Made by a program: the position numbers and the translations under genes. Positions 32,139 through 44,500 of a stretch of 64,000 bases of DNA are shown piece by piece. The DNA is from Lojkania enalia (lineage: Eukaryota; Ascomycota; Dothideomycetes; Pleosporales). The stretch is taken from assembly GCA_010094045.1 (NCBI GenBank), contig ML986586.1:658859-722858 (forward strand), written 5' to 3'. The number at the start of each line of letters is the position of its first letter. The stretch's first letter is position 1. Under the pieces are notes generated by a model. That model was not told the origin of the DNA and searched no databases. It saw only the letters and a list, made by a program, of their open reading frames with translations.

Positions 32139-33839
32139 CTAGGCAGTTCCATTCCTTGCATCCAATGCCTTCTGGTTATATTCTTGCTGAGCGCTATGTG
32201 GCATCTGAGCCAACCAAGTCGGGGGCTGAATACCAGTCTGATCATTAATAGTGGATAGTAGTGGCGGGAGGCTCTGGAACAGGTTCCGGATAGGTGCAGT
32301 CGGATCAGCCGTATTCTCGCCCTGAGCTCCAGTATTCCAGACGTTGATCTTCGGCTGGAGTCCTTTGATAGCTTGGGCGTTGGCGTTGGCGAGGCGCTCA
32401 TACGTGTTGTTCTGGAGCATAAGGTATTGCATCAAGCCTTGCGGGCCGCCCAAGACACTGGCAAGGTCGCCGTAGGCTTTTGCCATGGCGCTTAAGCCTT
32501 CGGCTTCTTTCTGTTGTGTAATGAGAGTCGCCTGGGCCTCGCGCTCTCTACGGAAGTACTCGGCCTCGGCGGCGCGCTTAGATACGAGGAAGTTTGCTTC
32601 AGCCTCACGTTCTTTGGCCTTGAAGCCTGCTTCAGCGTCTTTGAGAATGCGGAAGGCTTTTGCTTCCGCATCTGCTTGCTCGCTGAACTTCTTACCCTCA
32701 GCCGCTTTCTCCTGAGCATAGAGCTCGGCATCAGCACGCTCTTGGGAAGATTCCTTAGAGATCTTGGCCTGTGTGACGGTAGTGGCTCGGAGACGCTCAA
32801 GTTCCATAAGAGCTTTCTTCTTCTCGACGTCAGTGTTGAGTTCTGCATCGCGACGCTCAGCTTCGCGCTTCGCGTTAATACGGGCGAGATTGAGTTCCTT
32901 CTCGATTTGAATTTCCTTATCCGTCAACTTGGCATCTGCAGCAGCTTTCTCACCCTTCCGTTCGGTCTCGAGCACGGCGGTGGCGGCATGAATCTTGGCG
33001 ACTTCTTGCTTCGTCTTGCCTTGCTTTTCCGCCTCTCCGACTTCTCCCCTCATCCTAGCGTCTGCAACATCGACCTTAGCCTGGTTGAGAGCGCCTTCAT
33101 GAGCCTTGCGGGACAGGAAGGCAAAATATTCCGATCCCGGCGTATCTTGGAGTTCCTTGACGTTTGCACTGAAGGTAGCAGTACAGTTAGCAATTATTTT
33201 CTTGAGCAATGCATATCTCGACTATACTTACTTGTAGATGCATAGACCGAACTGGTCCAACTCGCTCTGTACCTGTTGAATGACCTTATCCTTAAAGACC
33301 TTACGTTCTCGGAAGAGTTCCTCCATTGTCATAGTGGAGACGATACTACGTGTTTCACCTTCGATGATGCCTTTAACAATGTCCTGGACATGGTTACGGC
33401 CTGCAGCAACAGTGACGGCACCCTTTGAAGCGGAAGCCGTGGGTCTGCCGTCTGACTCGCCGGTGAGGAGAACAGCATATTTCTCGAGCGCTTCTAAGTT
33501 GTCTGCAGGACCAATCGTGAATACAGCTGGGAGGCTGAACTTGAGCTTTTCTACTGTCATCGCCTGTAAAGACATGCTGAAATCGAAAGGTGTGATGGAG
33601 ATCTTCGAGACCTTCTGGAACGGGTATACAAATGCCTAAAATAATTAGCATACTCAAACGCAATATTTTGGAACTTATCGACGAGATTTAGATGTCTATA
33701 CCTTCTTCTTAATCAACACCTTCTCAATTCCTACGCCCGTAATAACGACTGGCGGAGAGTTAGCTTGATCAAGTATAACGAGCGACTGGTTAGACATACG
33801 GTAGGAATTGGGCTCCGCTACATGATACCAGAGTCCCAT
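32139..33839 (-). CDS. Flotillin/reggie-like SPFH-domain protein
   Basis: Four exons, 33839-33800, 33748-33702, 33635-33232 and 33168-32139, join in frame (introns of 51, 66 and 63 bases) to 506 residues. The start reads MGLWYHVAEPNSYLVITGVG, then KKKAFVYPFQK and ISITPFDFSM, the typical opening of the SPFH (band 7) domain. This continues with RNHVQDIVKGIIEGETRSIV and FGLCIYNANVKELQDTPGSE, which crosses the last splice. The second half is a long Glu/Ala-rich coiled coil, ending in YGDLASVLGGPQGLMQYLML, a flotillin signature. Flotillins scaffold sterol-rich membrane microdomains from the cytosolic face; in filamentous fungi they relate to hyphal tip and membrane organisation. The length and motifs match the family well. 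Confidence 0.95.
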
Positions 33840-34985
33840 TTTGACGGCTGTAGTGATATCTGAGATCTAACGATGTGGTTGGTATAAAAATCTGAACTAG
33901 GGCGGATCTGGTAAAGATTGGAAATGTTCGTCGGGGGTGTAGAATTATATGGGTTTTTTTAGCGATAGACTGAGAATTTCTGAGAAGGTTTATGAGGAGA
34001 TAATTGTTGAGTACTGAAGACGATGGTTTGGTTTTCGGTCGTCTGAGTCTGCGAACAGACTTGCTCAAGTGGTCTGCCCAAGGTTACGATCAGGCAATCG
34101 CGTCGAAATGCAAGGCGAACAAATCAGGAAACAAGCAGGCAACACAGCATACTTATACATTTCCCGTATTTTGACCACAGCCTGTGCTTGGCTGTCTTGC
34201 AATCTGCGAATGACCTTCCCGTATTCAGCGCCGGTGAGGAGTGTGGGGTGAGTGAATGAAGTGGCGCACTAGCCGTGTTAGGCTTAGGTTATCAGCCTTG
34301 CCTTCACAGCCACAACATCTGATCCTCTCCGCTTCAAAGCTTCCGGGGGCTGAGTTATCTGATCAGAAGCTTTGTTTACTGTGAGGTCTTTCGAAGAATC
34401 CTGCTGCAAGCATTATTCTAATTCTTTGACCGGGCAATTGCTTTACCGTTCCTGGTTCCTTACCGTGCGCAGCAATCAGGCATCAGAAATGGCAGGTCAC
34501 GAGAGACTAGCTCGGCCGCAGCCACAGCCCCATTCCACGGAACAGCGGTTCCTTCTTTTGTGTAACTTCCGAAATTTGCGCTTCCCGAAACCGGTAACGT
34601 TAACTAGAGCCAAGACTGTTTCTGTGCCATTGCAACCGATTTGTTCGCATCCACGGTGACTGCGTTGGGCGACCGTGGAACTCGTAGTCTCAATTGTTAC
34701 ATTCATTGGGTACTGCTTCGGAATACGGCTTCAGCTAGCTTCTTTTAGGCGAGGCAGATTTCGGAATTCTAGATCGTCTTCCATAGTTTGGTCGTTCACC
34801 TGACCTCAGCATCGCTTCATCTACTAGGATCTACTGATATCAGCGCACGGAAAGCTTTCCAAACACTCAACCTCGACACATAGTTGCCTGAAGCCTAGCG
34901 CACGTGGGCTGTGTAGGACTCGACACTTTTCTTGAACCCTTCTTCATCCTTCTTCGAAGTCGCTCTATCAACGAAATCTATAAAT
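33840..34985. other. Divergent intergenic region
   Basis: Shared upstream region of the flotillin gene and the plus-strand orphan. Short open frames on both strands have no motifs. No other feature was seen. Confidence 0.4.
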
Positions 34986-35723
34986 ATGTTGACAGAGGAG
35001 AAAGGAGACCTCCCTGCATACGAGGACTTGATAAATCCTTCACGAGCAAGAGTTGGGCCACAATCCAGAATAACGCGGACCCAATCGCCCTCACGCGGAC
35101 AACAGATCCTAGACCAATTAACTCTCGTACGTGCCCAGCATATACGCTCTATAATCGACAACCACATTATCCCGATTGTTGAGCAACAAGCCCTATATGG
35201 CATTGCACAGACCATCATCGCCATGATTCCGTCTGATGTAAATCTGCCAGCAGAAGAAGAGAAATCGGAATTCAGTTTCGACACCGCGGACCAGAAGAAA
35301 GTGGAGGTAATCGGATTCTCCTCTGATGAAGAGCCGCAAATTGTAAGATTGGAAGGGCATATGAATAGGACGGAATTCTGGAGGCCGCAGATCATTGTTC
35401 AGGAGCTGGAACGGGTATTGAAGGAGAGCCTAAATGCTTCTCCAAATCTTAAGCCGCCGAGCCCGAGAGAACCGCCACAGCACGAGACGCGAAAACTACC
35501 AAAAAAAGGTTTCTTTGGGAGGATGGCGGAAGCGATGAACCAAGAGGAAAAACCGTCACCAAGCGGGAATCCGGAGGTTGGCATAAGGCAGCCTGACACT
35601 GCTGGCCAGGTTCTCTGTAAGGCAAGGCTTGAGGAGATATGTTTGCGGACAGTGAATGAGTTCGGGTTATACGAAACAATGTCTAAGCAGTGCGTGATCA
35701 TTCGGGTCGATGCGAGATGTTAG
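34986..35723 (+). CDS. Conserved-looking 245-residue protein of unknown function
   Basis: A single exon. The start chosen is the ATG at 34986 (MLTEEKGDLPAYEDL); the upstream in-frame extension has no ATG. The N-terminal third has a PAYEDL motif and basic Ser/Arg segments. A likely helical domain follows (QQILDQLTLVRAQHIRSIID, then IIPIVEQQALYGIAQTIIAM), with an acidic part containing EVIGFSSDEEPQIVRLEG and MNRTEFWRPQIIVQELERVL. A Pro-rich linker leads to the C-terminal block LCKARLEEICLRTVNEFGLY, ending CVIIRVDARC. The fixed C-terminal end and mixture of compact motifs indicate a real, conserved gene. I recall similar uncharacterised ascomycete proteins but no function, and the PAYEDL segment alone does not assign one. 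Confidence 0.8.
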   Translation: MLTEEKGDLPAYEDLINPSRARVGPQSRITRTQSPSRGQQILDQLTLVRAQHIRSIIDNHIIPIVEQQALYGIAQTIIAMIPSDVNLPAEEEKSEFSFDTADQKKVEVIGFSSDEEPQIVRLEGHMNRTEFWRPQIIVQELERVLKESLNASPNLKPPSPREPPQHETRKLPKKGFFGRMAEAMNQEEKPSPSGNPEVGIRQPDTAGQVLCKARLEEICLRTVNEFGLYETMSKQCVIIRVDARC

Positions 35724-36318
35724 CCATATGCACCTGCTGGGGGGCATGGCGTTTAGGCGTCCAGATAGGACGTGCATGATTATTCGTTATAATGAAGGTA
35801 CGATGGAATGGGGTGGTGCAAGCTTCCTTGCTTTAGATACCCTGAAATTCAACAGATTCGTTACCTAAACTCAAGAATATGATAGACTGAAGCCTCTATT
35901 CCGCAATTTAACCTACATAATTGAAGCAAAACAGACCAGAAATCGATCCTATTGTCAATGCCTCGTTCCGCTATACCGAGATAATTAAAGTGTTTCCTTC
36001 GGAGCTTACAGTGCCATATCAAAAGTCCTGAAACTAATGCAATCGAGGCTGGACGGACTGATACTTGTGCAGCCAGTAAGATAATCCTTGATAGCATCTT
36101 GCTCACATATGATACTCGCGGCCGGATTAGATATGCCATGGTTGTGATGAGTAGACCCCAGGTGTGAGCTTGTGAAATGCGCTACCAACGGGCTTCCGGC
36201 TTGGCTACGAAGGAGCACAAGGAATCTGACGAAGGCGCCCGCCTGCTGTGTCTAGTATCTCTTTCTGAAGCTGGTCATGGTATCTCTCAGCCCGGAGACG
36301 GGCTCGTTCCTAGAAAAA
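35724..36318. other. Convergent intergenic region
   Basis: Contains the 3' flanks of the 245-residue orphan and of PYM. No gene is seen. Confidence 0.4.
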
Positions 36319-36933
36319 TCAAGTCTCAGTCTTCCTATCACCGTTTGAATCGAAACCAAGACCTTCCAACTGACGGATAAGCTCGGTGATTTTAATGACC
36401 TTTTCAAATTGCTCTGGAAGCAGTACATCACCCTTTTCCTTTTTATCTTTCAATTCGCGAGCTTGCCGTAGTTTCTTGAGGAGCTTTTTTGCCTCTTTCT
36501 CTTTCTCTGCTTCTAGATCGACTGGTTTCATTGCGGAATCTGGAGTCTCTTTGGCATTGTCATCAACCTGGCCATCTGGTCCGGCGACACTTGTCTGATC
36601 GCCCTTGCCGTCGTTCTTGCCGGTAGCGGCGGCCTTTTTCCTAGCCTCCCTCCGCTTCGCATTCTTGTTCGCAGCTGCGCTTCCCTTCTGGACATTGTTC
36701 TCCGACTTCAGGCTTTCGGCGCCTGGAATGCCTCCCTTTCCTTTGTTTTTCCATGCTTCAGCAGTTCGGTTCTTATATATTTCGACGTCTTCTGGGGGAC
36801 GGTAGCCGGGCCGAACACGGATCTCTTTGCGAATAGAGCCATCGGCGCGCACAGATGAGGGAATGTGTCGCTCGCCTGATGCAGAGGTTGTAATGCCGGC
36901 CTTGGATACGGTGGGTACTTCAGTGGCTGGCAT
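36319..36933 (-). CDS. Partner of Y14-Mago (PYM/WIBG) homologue
   Basis: A single exon of 204 residues. PYM binds the Mago-Y14 heterodimer of the exon junction complex and helps strip it from spliced mRNA at the ribosome. The N terminus carries the Mago-binding motif in the form GERHIPSSVRADGSIRKEIR followed by VRPGYRPPEDVEIYKNR, corresponding to IP-x-[S/T]-x-R-xDGS/T-x-R-K-x-x-RV-x-x-GY in the family. The middle is Lys/Ala-rich and disordered. The C terminus has a basic helix (KKLLKKLRQARELKDKK) and ITELIRQLEGLG, similar to the eIF2A-like end of PYM. Both halves match, and the length is normal. Presence of PYM fits an intron-rich genome with exon junction complexes. Confidence 0.88.
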   Translation of the reverse strand: MPATEVPTVSKAGITTSASGERHIPSSVRADGSIRKEIRVRPGYRPPEDVEIYKNRTAEAWKNKGKGGIPGAESLKSENNVQKGSAAANKNAKRREARKKAAATGKNDGKGDQTSVAGPDGQVDDNAKETPDSAMKPVDLEAEKEKEAKKLLKKLRQARELKDKKEKGDVLLPEQFEKVIKITELIRQLEGLGFDSNGDRKTET

Positions 36934-37354
36934 AGCTGGAGGTGTTACGCGTTCTAAGGGAATGTATCGCGGAAACTAGGACGCTGCAAGAGCGAGTGCG
37001 GGGCTTGAGACGGTAAACGACCAATTGCGTCCTCCCGATAGCGTTACGGGTGTCGCAATGATCGAGAGGAGAGCGGCGTGATTTGCGAGCCGCAAGGCAA
37101 GTCAGTAGTGAAGGCGGAGAATACTGTGTGGTTGGGGAAAACAAGCAAGAATGAGAGTTAACTACTTGAATGATGTCGGAGTCAGCGCAAGGGAAGGGAA
37201 GGTGCACGCGGTCACCCGGCGGCCAATCGTAGCCGACACGAAAACGGAGTGTCTGGCCGGCTTCAGTTCTCGCTCAACCATCACGACATCCTCCGAATCG
37301 CACTCCCTCCCCGCCGCTCCACGCTGTTATCTGTATCCTTCCTCTACTTCCAAG
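36934..37354. promoter_or_regulatory. Short divergent promoter between PYM and QCR9
   Basis: The two start codons are only 421 bases apart on opposite strands, so both promoters must lie here. Individual promoter elements could not be identified. Confidence 0.5.
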
Positions 37355-37776
37355 ATGCCAACCGTAAGTCAATTGGGCTTCTCGCAGCTCTCAATTGGCA
37401 CCGCTAACGATACTGTGCGCAGTTCTCATCTACCATCTACAAGCAAGCCTCTCTCCGCCGTCGTAGCCCGAGAGCATAACACTAACCTCGCCTGCAGCAC
37501 CTTCCTCCGAAGCAACTACGTCATGTTAGGCACCGTCTTTGGAGCAGCCTTCGGGATGCAGCTGTACGTGACCCCAGGCTAACAGATTGTACTTCAGGGC
37601 TGTGTACTAAACTAGGACAATAGGGCTTTCGATACCGGCTCGGACAAGATATGGGACAGCATCAACAAGGGCGTAAGTATACGCACGGTGTCAAAATATA
37701 TTTGCGCTGACAAGTTTCATAGCGGCAATGGAAGGACATCAAGTACCGATACGTGGAGCAGCCGGACGATGAATAG
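37355..37776 (+). CDS. QCR9: Cytochrome bc1 complex subunit 9 (7-kDa subunit)
   Basis: Five tiny exons, 37355-37363, 37423-37442, 37498-37563, 37624-37672 and 37723-37776, join to 65 residues. The N terminus is MPTFSSTIYNTFLRSNYVML, followed by one membrane helix (GTVFGAAFGMQLAF), then FDTGSDKIWDSINKGRQWKD and the end VEQPDDE. This matches Qcr9, a single-span subunit of respiratory complex III in the inner mitochondrial membrane. The second intron (37443-37497, 55 bases) starts GCAAGC, a GC-AG intron. A GT donor in the nearby sequence would give a 38-base intron and the wrong frame, while the GC donor restores the IYNTF motif. Introns are 59, 55, 60 and 50 bases. The 9-base first exon makes this gene easy to miss. 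Confidence 0.9.
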
Positions 37777-38592
37777 CTGCATAGGTTGATATAGCTAGGA
37801 CATACTTAGAGCAAGCCTTTGGAATAGTGCTCATGGTGGGGACACTGTATATTGGTGTACAATACAGCAGGCAGAATACCAGTCCGAATTCCTGGTGATC
37901 AATAGCATATAGAATTTCAATCCGTGCAAGCTAGGAGGGTGTAGTATGTTGCCCTCTTTGTCATAATGCACCCTTACGTAGCATGACATGTTCCTTCCGC
38001 ATTTCTAGAGCTTATATCCGCGGCTTTGGACGCAGCTTAACATTCACAATCGATTACCAGTAATCCCTTACGAAACAGAATACTTTTATAGTCCTCTTAA
38101 ACATTGAGAAACTGTCGATATTCCGAAATTAGCCGATTTATGGTTATTTGCAGTGTTGCCGCCTGAGTGTGATGTTATGGCTTTGCCTGCTCATACTAAT
38201 AAGGAGCATAGCTCAATGACGAATCACTTTTAGGACTACTTCACCACCAGCAACAGCACCGACACAACAAACACTAACTTCGCAAAGCACCCTTAGTGGC
38301 TGGTACACATTTCTACATATTGCCCGCTGGGGCCTATAGAAGGGTAACCCAGTCGTGGCTTCGTTTCCTCACCACGAGCTGGATTCTCTTACCTAGGCAC
38401 AAGGACTAATCAGATCTCATCGCCCAGGAGATTAACTTGTACGTGACTGCCTCTTTGGTACGCCGGTGACACGCAGGTGCTAATTCGCAGTGGGGCCCTC
38501 GAAGCCTTACAACCTTTCTATCTAGGTAGATATCTACTGATTCTCAACCTCCGCCTCCGACACCCCACCACAGTCCACCTTGTTCAACCACG
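37777..38592. other. Intergenic region upstream of UBR1
   Basis: About 0.8 kb containing the QCR9 3' flank and the UBR1 promoter. I see no other feature. Confidence 0.4.
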
Positions 38593-41500
38593 ATGCTTAT
38601 ATCCCTGCCGGAGCAGGAGCTTTGCCAGCAGCTTCGAGACCTCCCGAAGAAATACAACTATCACTATACCGACGAGGCTGGACGTGATTTATTACAAATA
38701 CTTTTCCGGTCGCTCGCGGGTCGTGGCGAATACCTTCCGCTTCTCTTCCCCCAGGGACTACCAGCGGACCCAGGCACACCATGGAGCTTGCGCAATGCTC
38801 AAGGGGCAGTAGAGGGAGCTGAGTACACGGCTGCTGCACGTGGGAAGCCCTGTGGACACATCTTCAAGAGCGGCGAGGCTACATACCGGTGCAAAACATG
38901 TACCGCCGACGACACCTGCGTGTTATGCGCGCGATGTTTTGATGCGTCGGACCACGATGGCCACCAAGTCTATGTTAGTGTATCACCAGGGAATTCCGGG
39001 TGCTGCGATTGCGGTGATGACGAAGCCTGGGTCCGACCGGTTCACTGCAATATTCACTCTGCACTGTTGGCGCCTGGTTCGAAGTCGGCGGGTAAGGCAA
39101 AGGAAGGCTCTTCACTACCGGACGAACTCCTGGAGAGCATACGCATAACTATTGCAAGAGCCCTAGACTATCTCATAGATGTCTTCTCTTGCTCACCAGA
39201 GCAACTTCGCTTGCAAAAGAACGAACAGTCAATCATAGAGGACGAGCGCACATCACGGCTGACGTCCAAATGGTATGGTCCCGGCGATGCTGGGGATGAC
39301 GACTTGGAATTTGCTCTTGTGTTGTGGAATGATGAGAAACATACGGTGACTGATGTTCGGGATCAAGTTGCGCGAGCTTGCAAGCAGCGGAGAGCATTCG
39401 GCCTTGCCAAGGCCCACGAGGTCGATGATGTCGGGCGAAGTGTCGTTGTTTATCACACAGAGATCAAGGAGTTGCTTCGGATGGCTAAGATCATCGAAGA
39501 GATTAAACTCACCGTCACTATCCGATCTGCGCGAGATACATTTCGAGAGCAGATGGGCGGAGCAATTATCGACTGGATATCTGACATTGCTGGATGCAGC
39601 ATTGGAGATGATAATCAGATACTACGTCTTACAGTCTGTGAAGAACTACTCAAACCATGGCGCGTTGGTAGCGAGGCATCGCATTTGATCATCGGCCAGG
39701 ATGGTCTTTATGATCACGAAATTGAAGAGGATATAGTAGCAGGTCATAGTGCCCGCCGTCACTTTTTAAATGAGCAGCGGCGCCTCCAACAACAGAGATT
39801 GCGACGCCAGCAAGCTACAGACAATGGTAACAACGACGATACGACAGCTTCAGACGAAGATGACGAGGATGAGGCCGAGAGTGCCGGAGAGGCCACGGAG
39901 GAGATGGAAGTCGACGATATGCAAAACCAGGACAACGATGGCGACGTTGAAATGGAGGCCTATGAGAGCCCAGATGAGACGCTTGAGATTCTTGAAGCAA
40001 CTATTGCTGGTTACCCTCCTCCGCCACCCCCTCCGCAACTGAGGGGGCGACGACCTGAGCAGAATTTGACACCTGCAGAGTCGGACAGCGAGCCTACGCC
40101 TGGAGCACCACTTCCAGTCCACGTCGAACCATCAATACAGGTTCCGGAAACTCCCCGAACAAGGTCGTTACCACTACGCCCTTCTCGCCCTCCAAAGTAT
40201 TGGCTAGAGAAACCTGATGGTTATGGCAAAAGGCCCGGAACCCCTGCTCATGAGGATCTTTGGGCGCGGCTACGCCTAGACCACCTAATTCTTTTCGACC
40301 TAAGGATGTGGAAAAAGCTCCGTATCGGCGTACGAGACGTCTTCATTAGCACAGTGGTGACGATACCCCAGTTCAAGCGCCTGCTAGGTTTGCGATTTGC
40401 GGGTGTATACACAGCACTAGCACAACTCTACCTTATAGCAGACCGAGAGCCCGACCATTCAATTATCAACTTGTCCTTACAAATGCTCACAACTCCGTCC
40501 ATAACCGCCGAAGTGGTCGAGCGAGGGAACTTTCTAACCAATCTCATGGCAATACTTTACACTTTCTTGACAACTCGACAAGTCGGGTATCCTTGGAACG
40601 TCGACCCGAAAGCCACTCTAGCTTTCGAACAAGGGGCTGTAACGAACCGCCGCATGTACCATTTTTTCCTCGACATGAAATATTTACTTGGATCAGATCA
40701 TGTTAAAGAGAGGATTCGAGAAGAAGATAGGTATCTATTACAATTCCTCGACCTTGTCAAATTACATCAAGGCATATGCCCTAACGTTCGTGCTGTTGGA
40801 GAACATCTCGAGTATGAAACCGAGGCATGGATTAGCGCATCTCTAGTCACTCGAGAGATCAATAGATTGTGCAGGCAGTTTTCAGAAGCATTCACTTGGA
40901 ACCCGGATGAAGATCCGACATACATTCGTCGAGCGATTCGCGACGCTGCTAAAATTGCCATAGTAAATTCCCTAGGAGCGGAACGCAAACGGTTTGATCA
41001 AGCTGAGCTAAAGGGTGAGACCAAGTTCAAGAGCCTAAAGGTATTCGAGTTTGATGCCGACCCGTCCACTTCATATGGCAAGACCTACAGAATTGTGGAC
41101 TATGTCGTTGCAAAGGAACCCATGAGCTTCCACCACGCACTACATTACACACTCTCGTGGCTGATAGACCGGGCCCGCAGCCTCCCCCGAGATCACGTTC
41201 TCGGATTACTCCTTTTCAGCCACCTGGAACTCCAGGAGCCATATACGCCAATAAACACAATTGTACCCGATCACCAGCCGGAGGAGTATTTACTTGCATT
41301 GTTCGATTTTCCATTAAGGGTTTGTGCTTGGCTAGCTCAAATGAGGGCTGGGTTATGGGTGAGGAACGGGATTACCCTTCGGCATCAAATGACACAATAT
41401 AGGAGTGTTTCGCAGAGAGACGTTTCTTATCAGAGGGATATCTTCCTTCTACAGACTGCGTTGGTAGTATGCGATCCATCTGTTTTCCTAGCAACCATAA

Positions 41501-44500
41501 TCGACCGATTCGGTCTACTTGGATGGATGACTGGGCGGTACGACAGTCAAAGCCAAAATGGGTTTGAGGATACTCAAATGATTGAGGTGGTCGAAGACTT
41601 TGTTCACCTTCTCATCATACTCCTCAGCGACCGCACGTCTCTTATACCTGTGGAGAACGATACCGATCCTCACATTGCTACCATTCGGAGAGATATTGCT
41701 CATGTTCTCTGCTTCAAGCCTCTCTCCTATTCCGACATGACTAGCCGCCTCTCCGAGAAGGTTCAGAGTATGGATGAATTCCCTGATGTGCTCACTGAAA
41801 TGACAAGATTTCGACCTCCTGAAGGGTTGCAAGATACTGGCACTTTTGAGTTGAAAGAACAGTATATCGAATCGATCGATCCTTACGTACATCAATATAC
41901 TCGCAACCAACGCGAGGAAGCCGAGACTATTTACAAGAATTATATGGCTAAGAAGACTGGAAAACAGGCCAGCGACATCGTGTTCGAACCCAAACTCCGG
42001 CCAATCCCATCTGGTTTGTTCCAACACCTTTCTAACTTCACAAGAAAGCCGCTTTTTACACAGATTATATATTATCTACTTGGATACTTTTTGGTTGCTT
42101 CAACTATTACCCCTAACATTCCTCCCACCAGGGTTGAGACGTACATTCAGTTCGTGTTACAATTGCTTTTGGTAGCAGTCCTTGAGGATCAATCAGAGCA
42201 GCATGAATGGTCTGATGATGCACCAGATTCATTCGTGACATCGGTTCTCACGAAACATGCGAATCTCGGCCTTCCTGGCCACCCTACTATCCTCTCCATT
42301 CTGAAGACACTCTTGGAAAAGGAGGCGTTCAAGCCATGTGAGCCGAAGATCAAATTGATTTTGCACCGGCTCAAGCAACGTCAACAAAGCACTTTCATAA
42401 TCGCTTCTGAATCTCTCCATATGTCCACTGACAGGATGGAAACCTCATCGCCGGCTTCTTTCAATCTTCAGGAAAAGGAGCTCAAGAAGAAGCAGGCCCT
42501 TGAGAGGCAGGCGAGGGTCATGGCATCTTTCAAAGAACAGCAGGGGAAGTTCATGGCGAACCAGGATTTTGACTGGGGGGAGGAAGACTTCAGCGATCTC
42601 GAAGATGAGCAAGGCATGCCTGCTACAGAACAGGAAAGGGTTGTCAAATACCCGTCTGGCACTTGCATTATGTGTCAAGAGGAGACAAACGATCAACGTC
42701 TGTATGGTACATTTGGTTATGTGTCTGACACCAGCATCCTCCGACTCACAAGTACCAAAGACAATGATTGGATTGAAGAGGCTTTACAGACTCCTGCTAG
42801 CCTTGACCGCTCAGCGGACTCCATCCGCCCGTTTGGCGTGGCTGGCAACAATCGCCACATGATCGAGAAAGTTACTTCCACCGGTGAAAGGATCCTAACA
42901 GAAAGGCAAGATCTCGGTAAGGGCTTTCCTCGCACCGAGGTTCGACGAGGCCCTGTTTCAACTGGTTGTGGTCACATTATGCACTATAGTTGTTTCGAAG
43001 TATACCTTCAAGCAACTCAGCGGCGTCATGTTAGCCAGATAGCTCGGAACCACCCAGAGCGACCCGATTTCAAGGAATTCATGTGTCCGCTATGTAAAGC
43101 ACTAGGCAACATGTTCCTGCCCATCATCTGGAAGGGAAAGAAGGTTTCATATCCCGGTGCTCTGGACACGGAGATGTCATTTGATGAATGGATAGGCTCA
43201 CGGGTGGCTATCAACCTCTCAAAATTGGACAAGAGCCCTGAGAGGATAGGCGGAGAACCCCCTACCAACCTCATCCGGCAGCAAAAGGCACTTTTTGATT
43301 ACAGCAGCCAGGACTTTATACAGCCAGTAGCGAATCGCTTACCGGATATCGTCAAGTCAAACTTCATTACCGCTATGCCTGTACCTCAGCCATCAACTCA
43401 ACCTCGATTCCAGATTCCAGCATTTCTTCCGGTCCAAAATGAGGATCCTCGCGAGCCAGTTCTCCTCCCATCTGAGAATAGCCCTGCAGTGCTTCAGTCT
43501 TTCCCGATGCTAGAACTTATAAGGATCTATCAACGGCTAAGGGATACGTTCCGTGTTAATTCTATTGCCACCGCATTCTCATACCCTCATACGCCAGCGG
43601 CTGTAGTTGAGGACTTGACGCATACAGATTCCCTATCTAAAGCCCTTGGTTACTCAATAACTGCGGTTGAGATTGCCCAGCGAGGTGTACAGTCAGAGTC
43701 TATGAGGGGCACCTTAATTGACAAGATCTCTCCTCAGTCCTTAACCCACCTGCGAGTCTTCTCGGAGACAGTCTCTTCTTACATCGCTATTGGAGGCTTG
43801 AGAAATCATGGTCAATCCAAAACTATGGAAGAGTACATGCACAGCCAATACCGGCAACTGCATCAATTGTTTGTTGGGCATCCGAACATGTTTGACGCGG
43901 ACATGCTGCCGTTCGATTTGAAGGGCATTCCACCTCTATTACTCCAAGATCCATTCATATTCCTTTCGGAATGTGCAGTATGTGTCGTTCCCGCTCTCAA
44001 CTTGGATGTTCATCATATCTTGCGGTTATGCTATTTGGCGGAGATCGTCCGGGTAGTCCTTGTATTCGCAGCAGCTGGCATTGATACCGATGACCTTATC
44101 TCCGATAATATTGGGATCACAGCTGCTGCCAGTCTTCGGTTTGGTCAACTTGCACATTTTATCAATACCGAAAAGGTCAAAAACGCCACTTTTAGCGAGA
44201 AGCAGATGGATAATCTTTATGCATTCATTTGCCGAATTCTCAGTGCTGCTAATGGCGATGCTCCTGATTCCGCAGAGCCAAACCAAGACTTGCCAAATAA
44301 ACCTCAGTTACGGGACCCGACTTTCCTTCGGTTCATTTATGCTATGGCATACTCCTACGCTCTACCTTTCGTACGCAAAGCTGCGATTCTCATGCACGTT
44401 CGATGTGGCGTAGAACTTCCGTATATCGCCCACGAACAAATCGATGAACCAGAGCTTGACCGACTCTCTGCGCTTCTAAAACTACCTTCCCTTCACGAAC

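Noticed and set aside
32514..33245. Antisense open frame of 243 codons opposite the flotillin gene
   Set aside because: It mirrors a Glu/Ala/Lys-rich coiled coil and spans a flotillin intron; the flotillin frame has clear family motifs and splice continuity.
37460..37497. A 38-base GT-AG intron in QCR9
   Set aside because: It is shorter than any other intron in the window and gives the wrong reading phase for the next exon, unlike the GC-AG choice.
37151..37582. 143-codon plus-strand frame over QCR9
   Set aside because: It reads through the first QCR9 introns and its start overlaps the PYM promoter; the spliced QCR9 product matches the family.
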